Positions 56,593 to 64,000 of a stretch of DNA of 64,000 bases are shown piece by piece. The DNA lies in assembly GCF_017255185.1 (NCBI RefSeq), contig NZ_JAFKCZ010000009.1:1-64000 (forward strand). The letters run 5' to 3'. Every line of letters starts with the position of its first letter. Positions within the stretch are counted from its first letter, which is position 1. The translations under genes were made by a program, and so were the position numbers. This stretch comes from Parahaliea mediterranea (GTDB taxonomy: Bacteria > Pseudomonadota > Gammaproteobacteria > Pseudomonadales > Halieaceae). The notes below the pieces were generated by a model. It searched no databases and was not told where the DNA came from. It worked only from the letters and a program-made list of their open reading frames with translations.

Positions 56593-58821
56593 ATGAATAA
56601 TAATATCTGTATCAAAGCTGTTGTGGCGAGCTGTTTCGCCTATTTACCCACTTTGAGCCCGGCGAGCAACGCCGCGCTGGAAGAAGTCATCGTAACCGCC
56701 CAGCGGCGCGCGGAGGGCCTGCAGGACTTGCCCCTGTCCATTTCCGCGTTGTCGGGCGCGGATATCCGCAAGCTAAAGATGCACAACATCACCGACATTG
56801 CCGGCCAGATTCCCAATGTCAGTATTGCCACGCCGTATGCCGAGAGCCAGCCGTCGTTTTCCGTGCGCGGTGTCTCGATGTCCGACTTTTCCCAGAATCA
56901 ATCCAGCCCCATCGCCATGTACGTGGACGAGGTGTACAAGGGGGTCGGTGCGCTGCAGGCCCTGCAACTGTTCGACCTCGAGCGTATCGAAGTCCTGCGC
57001 GGCCCGCAGGGAACACTCTACGGCAAGAACGCCACCGGTGGCGCGGTGAACATCCTCTCCACTTCTCCAGACCTGTCGGGCGAGGGGGCTTCCTATATTG
57101 CCGCGGGCATCGGCACTTTCAACCGCTTTGAATCCGACGGCGCCATCGATCTGGCCCTGGTGCCCGATACCTTGGGGGCGCGGTTGGCCTACACCTACGC
57201 CCGGAGCGAAGGCTGGGTCGACAACGAGTTCGCCGGTAGCGGCGACACGGGCGAACTCGAGGACTACGCAGTGCGCTTGAGTTTGAAATACGCCCCCACC
57301 GACAGCCTGGACGCGGTGCTGAAATACAGTCGCTCGCGCAGCGACATGCCCAATGGCTACGAAGTGCTGGCGACCAATATCGGAACGGGCGGTGTTGGCT
57401 ACGTCACTGGCTACGATCGCCACGGTCTCGACTACTTCGACAGTGAGCTCGACCGGCAGAGCAAGATGTCGATCGACAATACGAGTGTAATTTTGGCCCT
57501 CAATTGGTACCTGTCGGAATCCCTTAGCCTCGCGTCCGTGAGTTCCTACGACGAGGGGCGCTGGACCACCCGTGAGGATGCCGATGGCTCGCCCTTCGCT
57601 ATCCTGCACTCCGATTTCGGTTCCGATGTGCGGGCACTATCGCAGGATTTTCGCCTGGTGAGCGCGTTCTCCGGCCCCGCGAATTTCGTACTCGGGCTGT
57701 ACGGCTACGACGAGGACCTGGACGCGGATGTCACTTTCCGGACTTACTATCAGTATGCCGGGGATTTCAACGACAACGGCGTGAATGACTGCCTGGAGGA
57801 CTTCATCACCGGCTGCCGCAACAGCAACGCGTTTACACAACACAAACAAAGCTATGCAGGTTACTTCCAGGGAACCTACGACCTCACCGATCAAGCAACA
57901 CTCACCCTCGGCGTGCGCTATACCCAGGACAAGAGCGAGCTTGAGAATTACCGCGCCGCCATCGGCTACTACGACCCCGCTCTAGGGACTGAAGTCAGGA
58001 ATGCCCTGGCCACCATCGACGGTTATGGGGATTCGCTGGACGACGAGAAGTGGAGCTTCCGCTTCGTTGTCGACTACGCCTTGAGTGCCGATGTCGCCAC
58101 ATACCTCAGTTACACCACCGGCTACCGCAACAGCGCCTTCAACGGTCAGGCCTTCTTCGATCCCGGCGAGATTACCATCGCAGCACCGGAGGAGGTCGGG
58201 GCCTGGGAACTGGGCGCCAAGAGCGAGTGGTTTGGGCGTTCCCTGCGGCTGAACGGCGCCATTTTCCACTATCGGTACAGCGATCAGCAATTCCTGGATG
58301 TGACCCCCAACCTCCTGCAGATCCTGGTTAACGCCGACAGGGCGGAAGTATTTGGCGGCGAACTGGAGCTTACCAAGGTCTTCGGCAGCAGACTCCAGGC
58401 CTCGATCGGCCTGGGCCTGCTGGATACTGAGTACACCCAGATCGAGCTGCGCGGCGAGGACCTGTCCGGCAACCAGTTGATCAACGCACCGCAACTTACC
58501 TTCAATGCGCGAGTGGCCTGGACATTGGCCGAGCTGGAAGCGGGGCATGTCGACCTCACGGTGGATGCGATATACAGCGACGAGCAGTACTTCGACGCCT
58601 TCAATTCCCGGCACGCGCGACAAGCGGGCTACTGGGTATCAAACGCCCGCCTGGCGTTCAGTACCCGCGGCAACAAGCTCGAACTCGGCGCATGGATCAA
58701 GAATATCGCCAACGAGGAGTATGTGACTTCCCTCCTGGACCTGCAGGCGTCATTCAACTTCGACTACGCCCACCGCGGCCCCGCGCGGGCCGCGGGGCTT
58801 GACCTCAGGTACCGGTTCTGA
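56593..58821 (+). CDS. TonB-dependent outer membrane receptor
   Basis: This 742-residue receptor has a signal peptide (ending SPASNAA), LEEVIVTAQRR near the N-terminus and a plug with MYVDEVYKGVGA and IEVLRGPQGTLYGKN. The barrel ends LDLRYRF. It lies 48 bases ahead of the amine dehydrogenase heavy-chain gene on the same strand, so it is probably part of that operon and may import an amine, a chelated metal or PQQ-like material. A TonB receptor is unusual in mau clusters as I recall them. Confidence 0.93.
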   Translation: MNNNICIKAVVASCFAYLPTLSPASNAALEEVIVTAQRRAEGLQDLPLSISALSGADIRKLKMHNITDIAGQIPNVSIATPYAESQPSFSVRGVSMSDFSQNQSSPIAMYVDEVYKGVGALQALQLFDLERIEVLRGPQGTLYGKNATGGAVNILSTSPDLSGEGASYIAAGIGTFNRFESDGAIDLALVPDTLGARLAYTYARSEGWVDNEFAGSGDTGELEDYAVRLSLKYAPTDSLDAVLKYSRSRSDMPNGYEVLATNIGTGGVGYVTGYDRHGLDYFDSELDRQSKMSIDNTSVILALNWYLSESLSLASVSSYDEGRWTTREDADGSPFAILHSDFGSDVRALSQDFRLVSAFSGPANFVLGLYGYDEDLDADVTFRTYYQYAGDFNDNGVNDCLEDFITGCRNSNAFTQHKQSYAGYFQGTYDLTDQATLTLGVRYTQDKSELENYRAAIGYYDPALGTEVRNALATIDGYGDSLDDEKWSFRFVVDYALSADVATYLSYTTGYRNSAFNGQAFFDPGEITIAAPEEVGAWELGAKSEWFGRSLRLNGAIFHYRYSDQQFLDVTPNLLQILVNADRAEVFGGELELTKVFGSRLQASIGLGLLDTEYTQIELRGEDLSGNQLINAPQLTFNARVAWTLAELEAGHVDLTVDAIYSDEQYFDAFNSRHARQAGYWVSNARLAFSTRGNKLELGAWIKNIANEEYVTSLLDLQASFNFDYAHRGPARAAGLDLRYRF

Positions 58822-58869
58822 CGAATCGGTGAACGCCGGACCCACCACGAAACACAAGGCGGAAAAGCT

Positions 58870-60069
58870 ATGCAAATTGCAAACAGGATCAAGAAAGCGC
58901 CCGGTCAGGCGTGTCTACTGGCGGCGGGGCTTTACCTGGCACTGTCGACAACCAGCGGCGCGGCGGAGTTGCCCGCGATGCCCGAACCGCTGGAAAACGT
59001 CGTACTGCAGGATAAACCCGCGGATGAGCAGTGGCTGTGGGTCGGCGATTTCCAGCAGGGCCACTACGGGCGCGCGATGCTGTTCAACGCCGGTTCCGGC
59101 GAGCTACTCGGTATGCTTGGGACGGGGTGGGAAGGGATTAAACTCGACATACCCCGTGGTGGCAATGTGATCTACAACCACGCCATGTACATGTCCCGGG
59201 GCTACCGTGGCGATCGTACCGATGCCATTACCACTTACGATGCCAGGACCCTGCAACCGTTGGCGGAGTTAATTGTGCCCGCCAAGGCGGTCAGGGGCTG
59301 GCCCGATCCCAACCATACGGCACTGACTGACGACGACCGGTTTTTGCTGGTTCAGTTCACCACCCCGGCATCCTCGGTGGGTGTGGCGGATATGGAAAAC
59401 GGCCACTACGTCGGAGAGATCGAAACCGCGGGTTGCCACCATGTGATGGCGGCGGGGCCGCGGCGTTTCTTCACTCTCTGCGGGGATGGCAGTGCCCTGT
59501 TGGTGGAACTCAACGATCAGGGTAAGGAGTCGCAGCGGCGTCGTTACCCCGCATTCTTTGACGTGTCCCGGGATCCCCTGCACGGTTCCGGGACCCGATC
59601 CGGCGATCGCTGGTACTTCGTGTCCCACTTGGGCATGGTCCATACCCTGGACATTGGCGGCGAAGAGCCGCGGGCGCTGGAACCGTGGCCGGTGTATCTC
59701 GAGGGCGGAAGCGGCAGGTGGATACCCGGTGCCACCATGCAGCCGGTATCGGTGCACGATAGCTCCCAGCGCCTCTATGTGGCGATGCATCACTCGGATC
59801 TCGAGATTAAGGGTGGTGGCGCCGATTTCCACCGCAAGGGCGGCACGGAAATCTGGGTGTTCGACATTGCCACGCAGCGGCTCTTGCAGCGCCTGCCGCT
59901 GGCCAATGAAGCGACCACCATCGCAATAAGCCAGGCGCAAGAACGACCCTACCTGTACGTTGCTTCGTTCTGGGCGTTTGTTATGGCGATTATGGATCCG
60001 GAGTCGGGTGAAGTGCTGCGGGAGCTGTCGATTCCCGGTGTCCCCATCCAGCTGCAGCCGGTGCGCTAG
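58870..60069 (+). CDS. mauB: amine dehydrogenase large (heavy) subunit
   Basis: This 399-residue periplasmic seven-bladed propeller is the alpha subunit of a TTQ amine dehydrogenase. It has a signal peptide (about 1-30, ending TSGAAEL) and recognisable blades such as RALEPWPVYLEGGSGRWIPG. The MHHSDLEIKGGGADFHRKGG segment and TEIWVFDIATQRLLQRL, near the active-site channel in relatives, follow. It heads the mauB-E-D-A series. The substrate could be methylamine or an aralkylamine; the B-E-D-A order without mauF in front fits either, so the symbol reflects family and not substrate. Confidence 0.9.
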   Translation: MQIANRIKKAPGQACLLAAGLYLALSTTSGAAELPAMPEPLENVVLQDKPADEQWLWVGDFQQGHYGRAMLFNAGSGELLGMLGTGWEGIKLDIPRGGNVIYNHAMYMSRGYRGDRTDAITTYDARTLQPLAELIVPAKAVRGWPDPNHTALTDDDRFLLVQFTTPASSVGVADMENGHYVGEIETAGCHHVMAAGPRRFFTLCGDGSALLVELNDQGKESQRRRYPAFFDVSRDPLHGSGTRSGDRWYFVSHLGMVHTLDIGGEEPRALEPWPVYLEGGSGRWIPGATMQPVSVHDSSQRLYVAMHHSDLEIKGGGADFHRKGGTEIWVFDIATQRLLQRLPLANEATTIAISQAQERPYLYVASFWAFVMAIMDPESGEVLRELSIPGVPIQLQPVR

Positions 60070-60084
60070 GAGATGGCCGTCGCT

Positions 60085-60621
60085 ATGGATCCACTACTGT
60101 ACACGTTACTGGCGCTGTGCTTCGGCCTGTTGTTCGCACAGGCACTCGCACACAAACTGGCGGATTTTCCGCGCTTCACCGGTGTCCTGCGCGGCTACCT
60201 GCGCGGTTTGGGGATACGGTCGCCATGGGCGGTTCACACTTTGGCCAGCCTGGTGGTCCTCGCAGAAACGCTCGCGCTGTTGTGTTGCCTGTTGCCGGTG
60301 GGGGCAGTTCCCAGGGCGGTGGCCGTGGCCGCGCCGCTTCTTGCTTACGCCCTGGCAATGGCGGCCAATATCCGGCGGGGGCATAGGCTGCTCGATTGCG
60401 GTTGTAGCTGGGGCGCGGCGCGCCAGGCTATCTCAATGGGCCTGGTTTATCGCAATGTGGCGCTCGCCATCGCGGCGCTGACGATGTTGCTGCCGGTGAC
60501 GTCCCGCGCGCTGGTGGCATTGGATGTCTTGTCGATTCTTGCGGCGACCTCGGTTGCCGCCCTTGGCTACAGCGTCGTCAACGCGACGCTGGCCCTAAAC
60601 CACAGCCTGGCGGAGGAATAA
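60085..60621 (+). CDS. mauE: MauE-like amine dehydrogenase biogenesis membrane protein
   Basis: This 178-residue four-helix inner membrane protein is of the MauE/DoxX-like type. It is required with MauD to form or export the cysteine-rich light subunit. The conserved RGHRLLDCGCSWG segment with paired Cys is present between helices 3 and 4. ATG at 60085 is chosen (AGGAG 12 bases upstream); ATG at 60073 abuts the same AGGAG and is less likely. It starts 15 bases after mauB and ends 2 bases before mauD. Confidence 0.85.
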   Translation: MDPLLYTLLALCFGLLFAQALAHKLADFPRFTGVLRGYLRGLGIRSPWAVHTLASLVVLAETLALLCCLLPVGAVPRAVAVAAPLLAYALAMAANIRRGHRLLDCGCSWGAARQAISMGLVYRNVALAIAALTMLLPVTSRALVALDVLSILAATSVAALGYSVVNATLALNHSLAEE

Positions 60622-60623
60622 GA

Positions 60624-61289
60624 ATGGAAATAGCAGTAATTGTGGCGGTCGTACTGCAGTGGGTGTTGCTGCTGGGACTGGCCCTGGTCAACCTGGCCAT
60701 CATCCGCCAGGTGGGTGTAATCCACCAGCGTATCGCCCCGGCAGGCGCGTTGATGCTGGGCAGCGGCATGGGCCAGGGCGAGAAAAGTCCCGAGCTCGAA
60801 TTGCTGACCACCGATGGCGAGTCGCTGCGGGTCGGTGCTCCCGATAGCGGTGGTCGCAGCACCCTGATCATGTTTGTCTCGCCCGACTGCCCGGTCTGCG
60901 AGCGACTGATTCCCGCGATCAAGGCACTTGGCGCTGCCGAGGAGCGGTGGTTGCGTGTGCTATTCGCCGGTGATGGCAGCCAGCGCGACTACGAAAGCCT
61001 GCGCCGTGAGAAGCGCCTGCAGCAGTACTCCTTCGTGCTGTCACCGGAACTGGGCATGCGGTTCCAGGTGGGCAAATTGCCCTATGGCGTCTTGCTGGAC
61101 GAGCACGGTGTCCTGGTTGCCCAGGGCTTGACCAACAGCCGCGAGCACATCGAGAGCCTGCTGGAGGCCAAGCGCAGAGGCGTCGCCTCCATTCAGGAAT
61201 ACCTGGGGCAACAAAAAGTAACTGAGTTCTCGCCGGTCGCAGATTCTGCTCAGGCCAGACAGCCGGCAAACTACGAGGTATCACAATGA
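60624..61289 (+). CDS. mauD: MauD-like thioredoxin-fold protein for amine dehydrogenase maturation
   Basis: This 221-residue protein is membrane-anchored by an N-terminal helix (about 4-27) and has a periplasmic thioredoxin-like domain with the CxxC pair C89-P-V-C92. MauD is thought to form the six disulfides of the light chain. The KLPYGVLLDEHG block holds the cis-Pro equivalent. It overlaps the light-chain gene by ATGA, consistent with co-production. Confidence 0.9.
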   Translation: MEIAVIVAVVLQWVLLLGLALVNLAIIRQVGVIHQRIAPAGALMLGSGMGQGEKSPELELLTTDGESLRVGAPDSGGRSTLIMFVSPDCPVCERLIPAIKALGAAEERWLRVLFAGDGSQRDYESLRREKRLQQYSFVLSPELGMRFQVGKLPYGVLLDEHGVLVAQGLTNSREHIESLLEAKRRGVASIQEYLGQQKVTEFSPVADSAQARQPANYEVSQ

Positions 61290-61825
61290 ACGATAACAAC
61301 TGGATGGACCGGGCAGTGGAACACTCGAGTCGGGACCTGGCCTCGCGTATCTCACGCCGTTCACTGCTGGGGCGCCTGGGGCAGTGGATGGCCGGGGCGG
61401 CGATGCTGCCGTTGTTGCCGGTCGCCCGTTTCGCCGAGGGCGCCGCGATCAACGAAGACCGCTCACCCCAGAACTGGAACGACCCGCAAAAATGCGATTA
61501 CTGGGCCTACTGCGGCACCAACGGCTACCTGTGCAGCTGTTGTGGCGGTACATCCAGCAAGTGCCCGCCGGGAACCGAGCCCTCGCCGATTTCCTGGATC
61601 GGTACCTGCCGAAACCCGGCCGACGGCAAGCACTATGTGATTTCCTATACCGATTGCTGCGGCGCGGCCCAGTGCGGGCGCTGTGCCTGCGACAGGGACG
61701 AAGGCGCCACGCCCCGCTACCTGCCTCAGCGGACCAACATGATTACCTGGTGCTACGGCGGCGTGTCCAGCACCTACAACTGCACGGTGTCGCGACTGAT
61801 GTCCGTCGCCGAGGTCGCGAAGTAG
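61286..61825 (+). CDS. mauA: amine dehydrogenase small (light) subunit carrying tryptophan tryptophylquinone
   Basis: This 179-residue protein has a long Tat-type leader (ISRRSLLGRLG, ending near EGAAI) and a Cys-rich mature part (CDYWAYCGTNGYLCSCCGG and further Cys). The two Trp that form TTQ are W104 in SWIGTC and W155 in ITWCYGG, 51 residues apart, exactly the spacing of Trp57 and Trp108 in Paracoccus methylamine dehydrogenase. Ripening needs MauG-type dihaem oxidation in known systems, and no mauG is in this window. Confidence 0.93.
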   Translation: MNDNNWMDRAVEHSSRDLASRISRRSLLGRLGQWMAGAAMLPLLPVARFAEGAAINEDRSPQNWNDPQKCDYWAYCGTNGYLCSCCGGTSSKCPPGTEPSPISWIGTCRNPADGKHYVISYTDCCGAAQCGRCACDRDEGATPRYLPQRTNMITWCYGGVSSTYNCTVSRLMSVAEVAK

Positions 61826-61837
61826 GGGAGGTTCACC

Positions 61838-62323
61838 ATGCGCGCACTGCGCTTGTTTTTTTCGATCCACGCGGCCTGGCTGGCGGTCTCGCTAGCCGCG
61901 GTCGCCGCGGAGGGGCCGCCGTCGGGATTGGGTGCGGCGATGAACTACCAGCTGCACTGCGAAGGCTGTCACAAGGCGGATGGCACCGGTCAACCCGGAT
62001 TCATACCGCGCTTTACGGGCGTCATCGGCGGGCTGTTGGCGGCACCGTCGGGTCGGGATTACCTGGCGCGGGTCCCGGGCGTAGCGCAGTCGTTGTTGAG
62101 CGATGGCGATACCGCCGCGGTGCTCAACTGGATCCTGCGCACCTACGATCCGGCTGGCATTCCCGCCGACTTCAGGCCCTATCGGGCCGGCGATATCGCC
62201 CGGGCGCGCCGCGCCCCGCTATCGGACGCCACTGTTCACCGGCAGCGCCTGGTGAATGGCCTGGCCGGCCCCGGTATCGACGCCGACCGGGACTCGCAGC
62301 CAGCGCCCCTTACCGCCAATTGA
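61838..62323 (+). CDS. monohaem cytochrome c, amine dehydrogenase cluster
   Basis: This 161-residue periplasmic protein has a signal peptide (ending AAVAAE) and one haem site C41-E-G-C44-H45. No obvious Met ligand follows in the usual place, so the sixth ligand is uncertain. It begins 12 bases after mauA. It could take electrons from the TTQ enzyme or help oxidise the TTQ precursor, but it is far too small to be a dihaem MauG. Confidence 0.85.
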   Translation: MRALRLFFSIHAAWLAVSLAAVAAEGPPSGLGAAMNYQLHCEGCHKADGTGQPGFIPRFTGVIGGLLAAPSGRDYLARVPGVAQSLLSDGDTAAVLNWILRTYDPAGIPADFRPYRAGDIARARRAPLSDATVHRQRLVNGLAGPGIDADRDSQPAPLTAN

Positions 62324-62333
62324 GGATACGAGC

Positions 62334-62684
62334 ATGAGAATTATCCAATACCTGTTGCTGGCGACCCTCGCCGCGGGTGCCGGGGCCGCGCGCTCCCAGC
62401 CCCCGGCCTTCGCCGTCTGCGCTGCCTGTCACGCGGTATCCGCGCCAACGGCCCACGGCATCGGTCCGTCGTTGACGGGCATCGTCGGCCGCTCCGCCGG
62501 CTCCGCCGAAGGTTTTATGTATTCGCCAGCGCTGGGAGGGGCCGACATCCTGTGGACGACGGAAAACCTGGACCGCTTCCTGGAAAACCCCGCCGAGACC
62601 GTTCCCGGCAACTACATGGCCTTCCAGGGCGTGGCGGACCCCGCGCTGCGACGGGCCATCATCGACTATTTGGCGGATAGATAG
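62334..62684 (+). CDS. class I cytochrome c, amine dehydrogenase cluster
   Basis: This 116-residue protein has a signal peptide (ending ARSQP), haem motif C29-A-A-C32-H33, the class I GIGPSLTGIVGR segment and a likely axial Met in NYMAFQG. It is of the size and type of soluble electron carriers and plausibly replaces amicyanin as acceptor from the amine dehydrogenase. ATG at 62334 directly precedes the signal peptide. It is last in the operon. Confidence 0.88.
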   Translation: MRIIQYLLLATLAAGAGAARSQPPAFAVCAACHAVSAPTAHGIGPSLTGIVGRSAGSAEGFMYSPALGGADILWTTENLDRFLENPAETVPGNYMAFQGVADPALRRAIIDYLADR

Positions 62685-62768
62685 CATCTCGCTTCAACTA
62701 CTCCTTCCTCAGCTACTATAGTATGGTGAGGCGGACCACCGGCAGTGGTCCGAAGCAGGGAGTTGACT

Positions 62769-63953
62769 ATGAAGCACAGCAAGCGCAGCGTGCATCGCCC
62801 GCAGTTTATCTCCGGTAGCGAGCTGCCGATTCCCACGCTGGAGATTCTGCGCGCCGACGGGTCGCTGTACGAGGGCGCCGAGGAACCGGAGCTGTCCCGG
62901 GACCTGGCGGTCCGCATCTATCGCACCATGATCTTTACGCGCATTCTCGACGAGCGCATGACCTCGGCCCAGCGCCAGGGCCGGCTCAGTTTCTACCTGA
63001 CCTGCGCCGGCGAGGAGGCGGCGGTCGCCGGCAGCGTCGCGGCCTTCGATCCGGGCGACATGATCATGGGCCAGTACCGCGAGCAGGCGGCGCTGCGCTT
63101 TCGCGGCTTCAGCGCCCGCCAGTTCATGACCCAACTGCTCAGCACCCGCAACGACCTCGGCAAGGGGCGGCAAATGCCGGTCCACTACGGCACCCGGGAG
63201 CTGAATTTCATGACCATCAGTTCCCCCCTGGCGACACAGATTCCCCAGGCGGCGGGATACGCCTACGGCCAGCGACTGGACGCCGGCAAAGCCGGTGGTG
63301 GCGCGAGCCACTGCACCCTGTGTTACTACGGTGACGGCGCGGCCTCCGAGGGGGACTTCCACGCCGGCATGAACATGGCGGCGGTATTGAAGTGCCCCGT
63401 AGTGTTTTTCTGCCGCAACAACGGCTACGCCATCTCCACGCCCACCGCCGAGCAATACGCCGGCGACGGGATAGCCTCTCGCGGGGTCGGCTACGGCATG
63501 CAGACCATCCGCGTGGACGGCAACGACCTGCTGGCGGTCTACGCCGCCTCGGTGGCGGCGCGGCGCATCGCCGTCGAGTCTTTCGAGCCGGTGCTGATCG
63601 AGGCCATGTCCTATCGCCTCGGCGCCCACTCCACCTCCGACGACCCCAGCGGCTATCGCAGCCGGGAGGAGGAGGATCGCTGGCGGGAAATGGATCCGAT
63701 CGCGCGCATGCGCCTGTGGCTCTACGCCCGTGACTGGTGGAGCGAAGGCGAGGAGAAGGCGGCCCTGGAGTCCTATCGCGGCGAGGTCCTGAGTGAACTC
63801 AAGGCGGAGGAGAAAGAGCCCAAGCCGCCGCTCGCGGCGCTGGTGGAGGATGTCTACGACACGCCGCCATGGCACCTGCGCGAGCAGATCGAGGCGCTGA
63901 GCGAGCATGTGCGGCGGCATGCCGAACACTATCCCGCCGGCAAGGGAGTGTGA
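62769..63953 (+). CDS. bkdA1: branched-chain 2-oxoacid dehydrogenase E1 alpha subunit
   Basis: This 394-residue ThDP-dependent subunit decarboxylates 2-oxoisovalerate and related acids. It has a long N-terminal leader typical of the BCKDH alpha chain, RIYRTMIFTRILDERM and the ThDP motif from YYGDGAASEGDFHAGMN to FCRNNGYAIS. The phosphorylation-loop-like YRLGAHSTSDDPSGYR follows. ATG at 62769 has AGGGA 7 bases upstream. The next gene begins 3 bases after its stop and matches the beta subunit, so a bkd operon runs off the window. It is separate from the amine dehydrogenase cluster by an 84 bp gap. Confidence 0.93.
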   Translation: MKHSKRSVHRPQFISGSELPIPTLEILRADGSLYEGAEEPELSRDLAVRIYRTMIFTRILDERMTSAQRQGRLSFYLTCAGEEAAVAGSVAAFDPGDMIMGQYREQAALRFRGFSARQFMTQLLSTRNDLGKGRQMPVHYGTRELNFMTISSPLATQIPQAAGYAYGQRLDAGKAGGGASHCTLCYYGDGAASEGDFHAGMNMAAVLKCPVVFFCRNNGYAISTPTAEQYAGDGIASRGVGYGMQTIRVDGNDLLAVYAASVAARRIAVESFEPVLIEAMSYRLGAHSTSDDPSGYRSREEEDRWREMDPIARMRLWLYARDWWSEGEEKAALESYRGEVLSELKAEEKEPKPPLAALVEDVYDTPPWHLREQIEALSEHVRRHAEHYPAGKGV

Positions 63954-63956
63954 GTC

Positions 63957-64000
63957 GTGGCTGAGATGAATCTGTTGCAGGCCGTCAACACCGCCCTGGA
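63957..64000 (+). CDS. bkdA2: branched-chain 2-oxoacid dehydrogenase E1 beta subunit (partial)
   Basis: Only the first 14 codons are in the window (GTG start, VAEMNLLQAVNTAL). They match the usual opening of the E1 beta chain, which supplies the second half of the ThDP site. Position and spacing after E1 alpha support the call. The gene continues beyond the right edge. Confidence 0.8.
   Translation, partial: MAEMNLLQAVNTAL

Noticed and set aside
61838-62684. Treating one of the cytochromes as MauG
   Set aside because: Each has a single CxxCH and is 116-161 residues; MauG is a dihaem protein of more than 300.

Overview
The window looks like chromosome from a GC-rich marine gammaproteobacterium, most likely of the Halieaceae (OM60/NOR5) or a close relative. 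This rests on the conserved gene order infA-bpt-aat-trxB-ftsK-lolA-rarA-crcB-serS-cysG, on TonB-dependent receptors paired with PQQ enzymes and DUF3604 proteins, and on overall protein style. The species assignment is inference, since no rRNA is present.

Layout. 1-490: a repeat-filled gap (perfect hairpins, then a 70-71 bp tandem array), probably the clpA-infA interval. 492-12501: housekeeping block (translation initiation, N-end-rule transferases, thioredoxin reductase, DNA translocase, lipoprotein carrier, RarA, fluoride exporter, seryl-tRNA synthetase, siroheme synthase). A SatD-like/membrane-protein pair interrupts it at 6524-7895. 12562-18716: tail protease Prc, a cation diffusion facilitator, an M28 peptidase and a lipoprotein. 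18950-25421: a tight seven-gene operon of phosphoryl-transfer proteins (Nudix, PhoU-kinase fusion, ATP-grasp, HprK-related kinase, histidine phosphatase, metallophosphatase, amphi-Trp protein). I recognise it as a version of the functionally unassigned GAK system, and it is the best candidate here for an undescribed biological system. 26125-43539: an accessory catabolic region with SDRs, sulfatase, FAD-linked oxidase, two DUF3604 PHP-like hydrolases, PQQ dehydrogenase, ThDP enzyme, PhoD-like phosphatase and TonB receptor. A Crp/Fnr-family regulator sits in the middle, and a shared TGTCG-N6-CGACA palindrome lies ahead of three of the transcription units. 43802-56490: mixed metabolic and regulatory genes, including a TetR gene whose probable operator recurs ahead of a neighbouring NmrA-like gene. 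56593-62684: a TonB receptor followed by an amine dehydrogenase cluster (mauBEDA-like) with two monohaem cytochromes c. 62769-64000: branched-chain 2-oxoacid dehydrogenase E1 alpha and the start of E1 beta.

A short dispersed palindromic repeat (core GGGGTCAGAGCCC) links several loci. It forms the terminator-like hairpin that contains the cysG stop codon, abuts the stop of an SDR gene, and has been incorporated into the signal-peptide region of a DUF3604 gene. A second repeat family (TGTAGGG...CCCTACA) occurs at 136-384 and 5746-5832. All assignments come from reading the sequence and from recalled family knowledge; no database search was run.
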